Below are positions 54,831-64,000 of a DNA stretch of 64,000 nucleotides, in pieces. Positions within the stretch are counted from its first letter, which is position 1, and the number at the start of each line of letters is the position of its first letter. The notes under the pieces were generated by a model, which saw only the letters and a program-made list of their open reading frames with translations, was not told the DNA's origin and ran no database searches. The position numbers and the translations under genes were made by a program. The stretch is from assembly GCA_019359115.1 (NCBI GenBank), contig JAHHHW010000066.1:1-64000 (forward strand), in the 5' to 3' direction. This DNA is from Pelatocladus maniniholoensis HA4357-MV3 (GTDB lineage: Bacteria; Cyanobacteriota; Cyanobacteriia; Cyanobacteriales; Nostocaceae).

Positions 54831-57800
54831 ACCATGACACAGAGAGCGATCGCGTTGATCGACATTGCGATTGTAGCGAAGGTAATCACTTACCCAGTTA
54901 CAACCATGCACTAGTAAGTCATTCATGTCTAAATTCCATAAGATGATGATGTTGTCATTGCCAGCTGATGCTAAGGTTTGACTATCGGGACTAAAACTTA
55001 CACTCAATACCGGAGCATGATGTCCATTAAGAGTTTTGATCAATTTGCCATCATAACTCCAAATTTTCACTGTGCTATCCCAACCAGCAGCAGCAAGAAT
55101 CTCGCCATTGGGGCTAAAAGTTACAGAGTTAACACTATCGCTATAGCCCTTTAACAATGTTTTCAATAATGTGCCATCAGAACGCCATAGCCTGACGGTA
55201 TTATCCCAGCTAGCAGAAGCTAGTAAATGATCAGTGGGACTAAAACTTACACCCAAAACCCAACTATCATGAGGTGAAAAAGTTTTCAACAAAGTACCGT
55301 CTCGTCGCCAAAGTTTTACCGTTTGATCATCACTGGCTGAAGCAAGAATTTGACCATTCGGGCTAAAACTGATGCTATTTACCCAACCCTGATGTCCTAA
55401 TAGAGTTTTAACTAAGTGACCTTCACGATTCCAAAGTTTCACACTCCGATCTTTACTAGCTGATGCTAATAACTCTCCGTCTGGACTAAAACTAACACTC
55501 ATGACACTATCGCTATGTCCTGTCAGAGTCTTGAGTAGATGACCATCTAGCCCCCAAAGTTTCACGGTTTTGTCATAACTCCCTGAAGCCAACATCTGAC
55601 CTTGGGGGTCAAAACTGACACTCGGAACTCTATCAGTATGTGCAACTAAAGTTTTATACAAACGAGTTTTACCACTCTTGAGTTCACGTTGCCAGAGTTT
55701 GACAGTGTGATCCTTACTACCAGAAGCCAGCATTTTGCCATCACGACTCCAACTCACACTCAAAACTCGATCTGTGTGACCTTGAAGGACAGGTAGTCTC
55801 AAAGCATTTAGACTCCATAATCTGACTGTTTTGTCATAACTAGCCGATGCCAATAGCCTATGATCAGGACTGAAAGCAACACTGACAACACCATCACTGT
55901 GTCCTTTAAAGGTTTTGTCAGGTTGATTTTCCACCTCGCCTTTTTCATTGATTTTCCACAGGTATACAGTGTTGTCATCACCTGCACAAGCTAGCTGTTG
56001 ACCATCAGAACTAAAGTTGAGATTCCATACAATAGTATTTTGTTGTTGTAAAGTCTTATAAAGACGAAAATCATAATTATCTTTACCACTTTTACCCAAA
56101 CGCCGCCAAAGCTTGACAGTTTTGTCTCGACCTGATGTTGCGAGTATTTGACCGTTAGGGCTAAAAGCTAGGGTCGCGACTCCCTCTTGATGCGCTAACA
56201 AAGTTTTCAGTAATTTACCGTCGTGTCGCCAGATTTTGACTGTTTTGTCGTCACTAGCTGAGGCTAGAAATTGGCCATCAGGACTAAAGCTGACCCAATT
56301 CACCCAACCTTGATGTCCCCGCAGTGTTTTGATGAATTTTCCATTCCGACGCCATAGCTTAACATTTGTATCTTTACTACCTGTAGCTAATAATTTGCCA
56401 TCTGGGCTGAAATTCACGCTGAAGACCCAATCGGTGTGTCCTTGGAGAGTTTTTTCGGGTTGGGGAAAAAATTTTCCTGTGATGGGATGACGACGCCAGA
56501 TTTTGACTGTTTTGTCGCGACTAGCAGAGGCGAGAGTTTGACCATCAGGACTAAAGCTAAGACCAGTGATTGCATCGCTATGATGATCAAGAGTCTGGAT
56601 TAACGCACCATTAGGATGCCATAACTTGATTGTGCGATCGCGGCTACCTGATGCCAATAATTTGCCATCGGGGCTGAATGCAATACCCCAAACAATATCA
56701 TTGTGTCCCTCTAGACGATTGACCTCGGTGACTCCGTATACTGCCTGCTGTAAAGCAGTTACTACCCGCATCTTAGTATCTGATTGTATTCCATTTGCTT
56801 GCTTAAGTTTCTGCCATGCACGTAAACTTTCCAGAAGAGCATCAAATTCTTTATTGGACGCAAATAAAGCTTCTGAGGAGGCTGTGATCGCACTAATTTT
56901 CAAATTAGTCTCGCTATTTTCTGCCCGCATTGTTTCACGAATAGCTGCTCTTTTTTGTAAGTCAGCTTGCCACCATAACCCTGCTATTGTTGTTGACATG
57001 ATTGCCAATAATACACCTGCAATACGTGCTTCTCGCAATCGTCTTTGTAAAACTAAATTCAGTTTTTCTTGACTGACTTTTTGAGCTACTTCAGCTTTTG
57101 TTTTTTCAAATCTGATTTTGGCAAGTTCAGCAACTATGCCATAGTTATTTTTTTTACGAATTGGTTCTACTAAATAATCATGAACTAATTGATAGCGATC
57201 GCCTGATTCTTCCCGAACTCGCAATATTAGTCCACTACCTACCAATATGTCTAAAATTATTTCTATATTGATGATGGGGTGATAGAGATTTCGAGATGAA
57301 GTTATAGTTTTACTTGCTCCTTTATCTCCCCATTTACCGATTTTCCCGTCTCTTTCTTGAATTAGTGCAGCTACTAACTCAGCTTTTGTTTTAATCGGTC
57401 TTGTACTTTTTTCATCAGTTAACTCAAACAATAATTTCCAACTTAAATATTCGTTTTCCTGACCACAATCTTGGATTACTTCTTCTAACCAGCGCTGTAC
57501 TAATTTCTTGGAGCCACCACAACGCTTATACTCTTCAATAGTAGTAATTTTTTCGGTTTGTAGTTGGGCGCAGACTATTTGTAATTCAATCGGATGTACT
57601 TCTTCAATATCTCCTGCTAAATCATTTACTATTTGGTTGATTAGCTCATGACTTAATCCATAATAAGAACGTTGATTTAGACTTTGAATAACAACAATTG
57701 CATCTTTTTTAGAAAATTTTCCTAAGTAGTAGCGAATATCTTTATCTAAAATGTTTTTATTAATTACATCTAAATCATAACCACGAGCATTATTCTGATT

Positions 57801-59870
57801 ACAAAAACGCTCTAAATCCAATAAATAATGTAAACAATCTTCTCGCAATGATAAAATAATTTTCACATAAGCAATATTTAAACATTCACTAAAAATTTGA
57901 TAAAATTCGGTTCTAGCCAAGGCATTTTTATTAACAAAGAAAAACTCTTCAAACTGGTCAAAAATCAAGATAATAGTATAATTACGATCAGTTAATGATT
58001 TTAATTGCTTGATAATAAAATTGTGAGAAAACTCACTCTGAGTAGTGATTTTGTTTTGAGCGATCGCCTGGTTTAAACTATGTCCTAAACTTGTTTGCCA
58101 ATCTGTATAAACAGATAAGACAATCTGTAAAGGATTACGTTCTCCGATGATTGTTTGTTTTAAAGCTGGAACTAAACCAGCTTTGAGAATTGAACTTTTA
58201 CCAACACCACTAGGCCCATGAATAACTGTGAGTTTACAGTCTGCACGGGTAATTCTTTCAATTAAGCGATTAATATCTTGCTGTCTTCCAGAAGCGGCTA
58301 TTTCTTGGGCAATTTCTTCGGGAAAGATTGTGCTTGTTTGTGAGTGTAGGGCCGAATTAATTCTGTAACGTTGTGGCTGTAATTGACTAGCGCCAATGAA
58401 AGCACGAAAGCCATATTGATGCTCAATTTGAGCTTTTTCTTTTTTGAGATTAAATGCCTCTAAGTAGTCATGGCGTTCAACAAAGTATAGCGATCGCAAT
58501 TCATCCACAATTTCTAAGTACAGTGATGGCTCATACTGTGGTTCACAAACAATCTTCGCCCACTCTAGATTATTGACTGCTTCTTCCCACTCTCCCATCT
58601 GTCGCTGTGTTCGCCCTAGTAAAAGCAGATAGGAACTTTCTTGTTGACGGGAAACCTTTGGTGCTTCTTCAGCAATAGAAAGCGCAGAATTGGCTAATTC
58701 ATGGGCAGCTGTCCAATTTGACTCAGAAGCAGCCACAGCAGCTAAAAAACCATAGTCTTGTGCTACTTGTACTTCATCACCATAGATTCGATGCAATTCT
58801 AAAGACTTGAGAGCTAATTCTTGCAAATCTTGCCAAGCTTGTAAACGTTGCAACATTTCGCAAGTTGGCAAAATGAATTTAGCTACTAAATCTTGTCTTT
58901 GTGCTTTTTCTAAAATTCCTAGACATTGCTTAAACCAAAAGAGTGCGTCTTGCCAATACCTTCTGTTGAGCGCAGGACGTAATTCAGCCATTCGACGATA
59001 GCACAGTCCTTGGTGAAAGAGTACAACGGCTTGTCTCAGTAGTGAGCGATCTACAGAAGACATAGAGAACTTCTGTGTATTCTCTTGTTGCTCCCAAAGC
59101 TCTAAACTGTGTTGAAAATAATTTAAAGCTTCTTCAATTTCATCATTAGCATAGCGATCGCGTCCCAAAACAAATTCGAGACTTGCTGTTAATTCTGGTT
59201 CTAATTTGACGTCATAACGCGTTTTCAAATCATGACGTGCTGACTCTATTTCATGACGCTGCTGAGATTTAGGATCTAAATCAAGGGCAGCATTAGATAA
59301 AAAATGTTCTGCTCCTGCTGCTAAAATATTGGCAAATAAAGATTCTGTCTGCTGCTTAATTAGAGCAATCAAATCTTCTTTTGCCATTTCAAATTTGATC
59401 GTAGTTGCTGCCCAACTTTTAAAATCAGGTGCTAATCTCGACAGCAATGTTGCTACTTCGTCTGTAAGCCACAATATTACGGGAAAAGGAAAACTATCAG
59501 CATAGATATCTCGTGCTTGGTTGATACCAATTAACAAGTCTTCCAAAGCACTAACTGTCTCTAGACCGAAAATCATCACAGCAGATGGTAAACAATCTGT
59601 AATTACAGTAGGATTATCTAAAAATAGTTCTGAAACAATAGTGGCATGTAGAGCAGTGGACGAAGTCGAAAGAAAAACTTCTCGTAAGTAAATATCTTTA
59701 GTTAAAGAACGGAGGTTCTCTAACATTTGTTCGCATAGTTGCCTGTAATTGCATCGCACTAAAATTAGAGCAAATTGACTTTTAGACAGTGCGATCGCCC
59801 GGATCAACCTTTGCACAGAACGCTGATTTTCACTGGCGTTCTCAGTACCTGTGAATTTCCACTCTGTCAT
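54798..59870 (-). CDS. TPR-nSTAND-transmembrane-WD40 protein
   Basis: A 1690-residue signalling protein. Residues 1-200 form a domain with P-loop-like strand order but no Walker A (FALILVRCNY; FPFPVILWLTDEVATLLSRL); 225-490 are TPR-like helices; 540-900 an nSTAND NTPase with Walker A GPSGVGKSS (552-560) and Walker B IILIFDQFEEF (633-643); 951-968 a membrane helix after a coiled coil; 1051-1650 fourteen WD40 repeats, enough for two seven-bladed propellers. STAND proteins switch and oligomerise after ligand binding. It follows an AAA ATPase gene by 54 bp. Its final residues after DRSLCHG are encoded by an IS-like end. No known effector domain (protease, TIR, nuclease) is recognised. Confidence 0.9.
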   Translation of the reverse strand: MTEWKFTGTENASENQRSVQRLIRAIALSKSQFALILVRCNYRQLCEQMLENLRSLTKDIYLREVFLSTSSTALHATIVSELFLDNPTVITDCLPSAVMIFGLETVSALEDLLIGINQARDIYADSFPFPVILWLTDEVATLLSRLAPDFKSWAATTIKFEMAKEDLIALIKQQTESLFANILAAGAEHFLSNAALDLDPKSQQRHEIESARHDLKTRYDVKLEPELTASLEFVLGRDRYANDEIEEALNYFQHSLELWEQQENTQKFSMSSVDRSLLRQAVVLFHQGLCYRRMAELRPALNRRYWQDALFWFKQCLGILEKAQRQDLVAKFILPTCEMLQRLQAWQDLQELALKSLELHRIYGDEVQVAQDYGFLAAVAASESNWTAAHELANSALSIAEEAPKVSRQQESSYLLLLGRTQRQMGEWEEAVNNLEWAKIVCEPQYEPSLYLEIVDELRSLYFVERHDYLEAFNLKKEKAQIEHQYGFRAFIGASQLQPQRYRINSALHSQTSTIFPEEIAQEIAASGRQQDINRLIERITRADCKLTVIHGPSGVGKSSILKAGLVPALKQTIIGERNPLQIVLSVYTDWQTSLGHSLNQAIAQNKITTQSEFSHNFIIKQLKSLTDRNYTIILIFDQFEEFFFVNKNALARTEFYQIFSECLNIAYVKIILSLREDCLHYLLDLERFCNQNNARGYDLDVINKNILDKDIRYYLGKFSKKDAIVVIQSLNQRSYYGLSHELINQIVNDLAGDIEEVHPIELQIVCAQLQTEKITTIEEYKRCGGSKKLVQRWLEEVIQDCGQENEYLSWKLLFELTDEKSTRPIKTKAELVAALIQERDGKIGKWGDKGASKTITSSRNLYHPIINIEIILDILVGSGLILRVREESGDRYQLVHDYLVEPIRKKNNYGIVAELAKIRFEKTKAEVAQKVSQEKLNLVLQRRLREARIAGVLLAIMSTTIAGLWWQADLQKRAAIRETMRAENSETNLKISAITASSEALFASNKEFDALLESLRAWQKLKQANGIQSDTKMRVVTALQQAVYGVTEVNRLEGHNDIVWGIAFSPDGKLLASGSRDRTIKLWHPNGALIQTLDHHSDAITGLSFSPDGQTLASASRDKTVKIWRRHPITGKFFPQPEKTLQGHTDWVFSVNFSPDGKLLATGSKDTNVKLWRRNGKFIKTLRGHQGWVNWVSFSPDGQFLASASDDKTVKIWRHDGKLLKTLLAHQEGVATLAFSPNGQILATSGRDKTVKLWRRLGKSGKDNYDFRLYKTLQQQNTIVWNLNFSSDGQQLACAGDDNTVYLWKINEKGEVENQPDKTFKGHSDGVVSVAFSPDHRLLASASYDKTVRLWSLNALRLPVLQGHTDRVLSVSWSRDGKMLASGSKDHTVKLWQRELKSGKTRLYKTLVAHTDRVPSVSFDPQGQMLASGSYDKTVKLWGLDGHLLKTLTGHSDSVMSVSFSPDGELLASASKDRSVKLWNREGHLVKTLLGHQGWVNSISFSPNGQILASASDDQTVKLWRRDGTLLKTFSPHDSWVLGVSFSPTDHLLASASWDNTVRLWRSDGTLLKTLLKGYSDSVNSVTFSPNGEILAAAGWDSTVKIWSYDGKLIKTLNGHHAPVLSVSFSPDSQTLASAGNDNIIILWNLDMNDLLVHGCNWVSDYLRYNRNVDQRDRSLCHGFISRSPKEQT

Positions 59871-59924
59871 CCGATTTTGGATTTTAGATTTTAGATTTTA
59901 GATTTTAGAAAACGTCAGAAATAG

Positions 59925-61271
59925 TTATGAGTTGTGAATAAGCCTGCTTTGCTGCCAAGCGAGGATTTTTTCTGTTTCCGCTAATGCTGGACTAATACCA
60001 AACCAGCGTCCTGTAGTATCACGGTATTCAAAGACAAACATACTGCGTAGCAATGTCTGGTAATCAGATTCGCCTTTGACACTTTGTTGATTCACTACTT
60101 CTAATAGCAATTCCCAGACTTGTTCATCAATTGCTAATAGCAGATCATCACGATAGTCTTTGATTACTGCTTCTAAACAATCCTGAGAAAAAGGTGGATC
60201 TTGCCGTTGCAGACAACTGTATAACAGACCTAGAAGGTTACGAATATGACCACCACTGATCCGACATAGGCGATCTAGAGTTTGGGGATGATCAAATAAC
60301 TCTGTGATTAAGCCTAGCCTTGCATTCCAGGAAATTTCAGGAAAAGCCCTTGTTAGTACTAGTTGGCGTAACAGAGATATTCCTGATTCGTAGTCACTAC
60401 CATCTCTTTGGCGCACAAGTACCATTGGTAACACTTTCGGAGCGATACCACCCCCAAGACGGTTTTTGAGTGTTTCGTACTCATTAGAAAAAATTAATGC
60501 CAGGGGGATAGTGTAGACCATATGGCATTTGAGTCGGCGTAACTGTTCGCCTCGGTCAATGAAAAGATATTCTGGTAGCGATCGCCCTGAAGCTAAGGGG
60601 CGCATATCAACTCGATCTAAGTTATCGACAATTACTACTAATCCTTTTTGACCACGCTGCTTTAGCTGTTGAACAGCTTTGTCTAGCAATTCTTCGTTGA
60701 TTGCTTGCAGAATACCATTGGTGCGTGGTTCCAAGTACTGGCGCAGTTGATTGCGTAATTGTGGACTATCTTTAGTTTTGGCGCTAATTTTCGCAATACC
60801 TAAAGACAATTCTGCTTCTGCTGATAAATCTATTGGAGTTTGTAAAAAATCCCCAATTTCTCGAAACAAATTAGCAAAATAACCTGATTTCTCTTTGATG
60901 TTAATTGCTTCTAAACTAGTGCTGACTTGACGGGCTATACTCAGCAAAATATCGCTGACGTCAATATCGGCCATGTCTAAGTCTTGACTGGATTCAAAAT
61001 AAACGACATGAAAGCCTGTCTGCTCTAGTTCTGTCTTTAGGCGCTGTAATTCTGTTGATTTACCACAACCAATATGACCTGTAAATAACTGGCAAGTTGG
61101 GTCATTTGGAGAAATACGGACAATTGTGCGTTGCAGTTCTTCCACAATTTTGCAACCACGCACATCAGAAAAGTCTATGTAGTATTGTCGATCTGATGCA
61201 TCACCCATTACCAGGGTTTTACTAGGATTACAGGCTTGATAAAAACGTTGCAAATTTAGTGATGTTTTCAT
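59925..61271 (-). CDS. AAA-type ATPase (partner of the WD40-STAND protein)
   Basis: A 448-residue soluble ATPase of the AAA/STAND-like class found in cyanobacteria. Walker A is FTGHIGCGKSTELQRL (about 63-78, numbered from the 61271 start), Walker B VVIVDNLDRV (about 217-226), and a following arginine-rich part (YLFIDRGEQLRRLKCHMVYT) that may give sensor residues. C-terminal residues are helical (winged-helix-like) with HIRNLLGLLYSCL. I start at the ATG at 61271 (MKTSLNLQRFYQ), since the longer frame crosses an AT-rich leader. The 54-bp gap and same strand make co-expression with the WD40 protein likely. Confidence 0.85.
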   Translation of the reverse strand: MKTSLNLQRFYQACNPSKTLVMGDASDRQYYIDFSDVRGCKIVEELQRTIVRISPNDPTCQLFTGHIGCGKSTELQRLKTELEQTGFHVVYFESSQDLDMADIDVSDILLSIARQVSTSLEAINIKEKSGYFANLFREIGDFLQTPIDLSAEAELSLGIAKISAKTKDSPQLRNQLRQYLEPRTNGILQAINEELLDKAVQQLKQRGQKGLVVIVDNLDRVDMRPLASGRSLPEYLFIDRGEQLRRLKCHMVYTIPLALIFSNEYETLKNRLGGGIAPKVLPMVLVRQRDGSDYESGISLLRQLVLTRAFPEISWNARLGLITELFDHPQTLDRLCRISGGHIRNLLGLLYSCLQRQDPPFSQDCLEAVIKDYRDDLLLAIDEQVWELLLEVVNQQSVKGESDYQTLLRSMFVFEYRDTTGRWFGISPALAETEKILAWQQSRLIHNS

Positions 61272-62118
61272 GTAGATGCAGACTTGTTTTGAGTATAAAA
61301 AAAAATAAGTAACCCTTACCTTCCCATAAAAGTATGCATGAGACTTATTCTGCATTTTTTGCGTTTAGTAAGTCCGTAGCATGGTAAGAATTTTATCACT
61401 CCCTGATATGTGGATTATATCTTGTCTTTTTTACACCTATTGTTGATATTTTGACAATCTCTAATTTTAATCCCAGATAAATTTATGTCAATCTCAATCA
61501 CGCTTTAACGGTGAACCATACTAGATAGTATCCTCAGCTTAGTGTGTTATATAAAATCTTGAGTATAAATATTTACAAGAATGCATCAGGCAATTATTGT
61601 ATAAAATAGTGATTTTTTTGACTATTTTTTGCAAACCAAAATACAGTATGTTTATCTATTTTTATTTTTCGCAATAATTAGAACACATGCTATTTGGATT
61701 GTCATAGATTATACTTTAAACGATTTTAGTAGAAGTTTTGATGACAGATAATTCTCTGAGCGATGCAAAATCAGAGTATAATTTCGTTTTCGCTAATTAC
61801 TCTGTCCTGATTTACAGATGCACAAAAATATCTATTTGTCAACAAAACTTGTAGCTTTTTTAATTAAATGATCACCGATAATTCTGAGCAGGCTTGGAAT
61901 GATTGGTCACGCATCAAACAAAAGCTACATAAGTTCAAAGTCCAGATTTCAGAACAATTGTAAATTTCAAATTGTATGAATGTACAATGGCTAACTACTA
62001 AAATCTTGATTTTGTTGCTGTAGAGTGTTGAAACGGCAGCTTTGACTACAATTATTGAATGCTACTAATGTGCAATTAACAATTAACGACTTGGATTAAG
62101 GGTGTGGAAGAGGTTTGA
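61272..62118. other. 847-bp AT-rich divergent region
   Basis: Between the ATPase (minus) and ftsQ (plus). It is strongly AT-rich. CTCTGA...TCAGAG (61754-61776) is a small dyad overlapping a TATAAT (61777-61782). A 31-codon frame (61868-61963, MITDNSEQAWNDWSRI...) is open, but unrecognised. Repeats 'caattaacaattaacg' lie just before ftsQ, at about 62072-62088. Promoters for both genes are expected here. Confidence 0.5.
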
Positions 62119-62982
62119 ATGGCTAGCATAGTATCAATTTCCCGCACAATCTTAGCAAGACGCCGTAAGAAGTTACGTAAAAAGCGGTTGATCAAACTTA
62201 TTCAAGCGATTTGGCGAACTGTGAGCGTAACTAGTTTGGCGGGTGGTTTGCTTTGGATAGCAATTCAACCGAATTGGGTTCTCAAAACTCCCAAAGATGT
62301 GGTGATTACAGGAAATCAATTGCTTTCGGCTCAAGAGGTTCAGTCTTTGCTAGTGTTGTCTTATCCCCAATCTTTGTGGAAGATTGAACCATCTCGGATT
62401 GCTCGTTCTCTACAGCAACAACCAAGTATTTCCCAAGCAACCGTGAGTCGTCGCCTGTTTCCTCCTGGCTTGGTAGTCCAACTTCAGGAAAGAACACCAG
62501 TCGCGATCGCTCAAATGCGGCGAGAACAAGCCAATAGTAAAAATGCCAATACAAAAGTAACCATGGGATTACTAGATGCGAATGGCGTCTGGATACCTTT
62601 AAAAAATTTGACTTCCCTCAACTCTAGAGTCAAACTGCCAACTTTAAAAGTGATCGGATCACCAGAACAATATCGTTCCTACTGGAGTTCTTTCTATGAA
62701 GCGATCAGTCAAACTTCCTTAAAAGTGACAGAAATAGATTGGCAAGACCCAACAAACTTGATTATAAAAACAGAACTAGGTTTGGTACATCTCGGTACTC
62801 CCAGTCCCCAGTTACCAGAACAAATTAAGGTACTTGCCCAAATTCGCCATCTCCCCTCACAACTAAATCCCAATGAAATAGAATATATCGATTTGAAAAA
62901 TCCAGAACACTTGCTAGTACAAATGAACCAAAAAAACAGGAAACCAATATCCAAACCGAGCAAAAAAAACTTGCGTGTTTGA
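62119..62982 (+). CDS. ftsQ: Cell division protein FtsQ
   Basis: FtsQ is a bitopic divisome protein linking early and late division proteins. The 287-residue protein has a very basic N-terminus (RRRKKLRKKRLIKLI, about 14-28), one membrane helix (VSVTSLAGGLLWIAIQP, about 34-50), a POTRA domain (about 57-130: DVVITGNQLLSAQEVQSLLV; ATVSRRLFPPGLVVQLQERTP) and the FtsQ beta domain to the end. Cyanobacterial ftsQ normally lies upstream of ftsZ; here a partial frame starts 795 bp further on. Confidence 0.92.
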   Translation: MASIVSISRTILARRRKKLRKKRLIKLIQAIWRTVSVTSLAGGLLWIAIQPNWVLKTPKDVVITGNQLLSAQEVQSLLVLSYPQSLWKIEPSRIARSLQQQPSISQATVSRRLFPPGLVVQLQERTPVAIAQMRREQANSKNANTKVTMGLLDANGVWIPLKNLTSLNSRVKLPTLKVIGSPEQYRSYWSSFYEAISQTSLKVTEIDWQDPTNLIIKTELGLVHLGTPSPQLPEQIKVLAQIRHLPSQLNPNEIEYIDLKNPEHLLVQMNQKNRKPISKPSKKNLRV

Positions 62983-63777
62983 TGTTAGAAGATTCTTAGG
63001 CTATAAAGAAGTTTTATGTTGAATAATTATGTTTATTGTTGAGTTGGGTTTGCCCAGTCATCTATGTCAAAATCGGCATTAACTTCGTAATTACAACTGG
63101 AGGATTAGTTGCAAAACCTCTCTTTAGACAGTAAAAGGTATTATTGTTATTTAACTAACATCTAATGATGGGTAGAAGATGTTAGGTTCTTTACTTATAG
63201 CATCTTACCTAAAAGCAATTTTTAACTACCCAATCTTCAGTTTAGCACAATACTTGCTATATTGAAGTTCTTTTTATTACCTGCCAATTCATGTAGGTAA
63301 ACTGTTGCTTTTAAAGACTTTTCGAGAGTTTACTCTTAGGTAGATGTTTGAATTGAGCTAAGTAAAGCAGTAAATCAATAAGATGTTTCAAAACCTCAGT
63401 AAAACACTACAAATATAGTTTTTCCGTCACCTCTATTTAGAGCATAGGTAAATAAAATATTAAGACACTAAATTTGTATGAAGTTGCAATTATCCCCAAT
63501 AGTGAATCCGATTAAACATATCATCAACCGAGAACTAACGTGTCATCGCCAGTCTTTGCAAGTAATACAATTATCTCAGTATTTTACGTGCAAAAATTTG
63601 ATTTTTAAATGTAAGAGTATAATTCAATACTGCGTGGCTATGCAATTTTTGAACTTGGAACTATCTATTTTTGGTTTTCAGCAATGTTTTAATAGTTTTA
63701 TGCCTAATATTTTATACCAGTCTTCTGGCTTATTTTAATGAGAAAAGAAAAAAAATACACTTATAACTGTAAAATTA
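62983..63777. other. 795-bp AT-rich region after ftsQ
   Basis: No supported gene. Imperfect repeats of 'gatgttaggttctttac' and 'agatgtttgaattgagc' type are present. An 86-codon frame (63478-63738) lacks protein-like composition. In related cyanobacteria a long untranslated stretch with several promoters precedes ftsZ, and this could be it. Confidence 0.45.
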
Positions 63778-64000
63778 ATGACCAACATAAAGCAACGGCA
63801 GCAAACGAAAAAGGTTATTGGGGTTACAAAGGGGATACCGAACCAAATCGGTAAAAAAGCAGTGAATATATTAATGTCTGGTGGAAGTGATACAGGTCAT
63901 TTTCAAGTAAATAGTAGGTATACTTCTCTAGAATTAACTGTGCAAACAAGCGCCTTGATGACTTACCCCATAACAAATGTTCCTACCTCTAATCCCGAAA
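63778..64000 (+). CDS. Partial open frame at the right edge, possibly ftsZ 5' end
   Basis: From the ATG at 63778 the frame stays open to the edge (74 codons, MTNIKQRQQTKKVIGVTKG...). The residues are polar and low in hydrophobic pattern and do not contain any FtsZ core motif. Cyanobacterial FtsZ proteins carry variable N-terminal extensions of about 60 residues, and the gene usually follows ftsQ, so this may be such an extension. Alternatively ftsZ starts beyond the window and this frame is chance. Confidence 0.3.
   Translation, partial: MTNIKQRQQTKKVIGVTKGIPNQIGKKAVNILMSGGSDTGHFQVNSRYTSLELTVQTSALMTYPITNVPTSNPE

Noticed and set aside
61868..61963. 31-codon frame upstream of ftsQ
   Set aside because: Too short to judge and not recognised; kept only as a remark in the intergenic entry.
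63478..63738. 86-codon frame after ftsQ
   Set aside because: Composition is typical of AT-rich noncoding DNA, no ribosome binding site, no recognised motif.

Overview
The window is chromosomal DNA from a filamentous, probably heterocyst-forming cyanobacterium (Nostocales-like). The support is dense HIP1 octamers (GCGATCGC) on both strands, short tandem heptamer-type repeats between many genes, and a typical gene complement: NtcB/CnaT-regulated nitrate genes with an MFS nitrate permease, tocopherol genes, a thioredoxin reductase-thioredoxin fusion (NTRC), a CbiG-CobJ fusion, a type IV pilin beside an O-GlcNAc-type glycosyltransferase, DUF4278, Uma2 and WD40-STAND proteins. No rRNA, tRNA, CRISPR array or intact transposase gene was seen.

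Layout. 0.4-5.5 kb: two Uma2 proteins, hflX with its terminator, a 2OG-oxygenase remnant and a PEP-CTERM exported protein. 5.6-8.3 kb (minus): LysR regulator, coaE, hemD and a truncated cobA remnant. 8.5-12.4 kb (minus): TPR protein, receiver-histidine kinase and a hybrid kinase with an ethylene-receptor-like membrane domain. 12.6-14.4 kb (minus): tocopherol methyltransferase and homogentisate phytyltransferase. 14.6-16.7 kb: ktrB-ktrA potassium uptake. 16.8-22.1 kb: TPR protein, DUF4278, HAD hydrolase, NdbB-like dehydrogenase, ChaB-like and Usp proteins. 22.4-24.4 kb: ppa, panD and a metallo-beta-lactamase-fold protein with degraded metal ligands.

24.4-34.2 kb is the nitrate assimilation region: cnaT, ntcB and a HEAT-repeat protein on minus; nirA, nrtP and narB on plus. 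The last three together import nitrate and reduce it to ammonium with ferredoxin. NtcA palindromes (GTA-N8-TAC) with correctly spaced -10 boxes lie before nirA and ntcB. Short repeats have entered the nirA and narB reading frames without breaking them.

34.4-38.9 kb: PerM-type permease, an amidohydrolase divergent from a cysteine hydrolase and cupin, and a small TPR protein. 39.0-45.7 kb: a surface or pilus glycosylation block with a very large methyltransferase/glycosyltransferase protein, interrupted near its start by one in-frame stop, facing an OGT-like glycosyltransferase and a type IV pilin. 45.9-54.7 kb: NTRC, cbiG-cobJ, protease-TPR, fructokinase, desaturase, and a PLP enzyme. 54.8-61.3 kb: a two-gene ATPase module (AAA ATPase followed by a TPR-STAND-transmembrane-14xWD40 protein), the best candidate here for an undescribed signalling or conflict system. 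62.1 kb to the end: ftsQ and an open frame running off the edge.

Noncoding DNA is rich in structured repeats: a palindromic GTAGTA family, a two-copy mosaic repeat with a 114-bp MITE-like insertion in one copy, IS200/IS605-like end hairpins and several strong terminators. Family calls come from motif recognition by eye. Where a start differs from the longest open frame, the reason is given in the entry.
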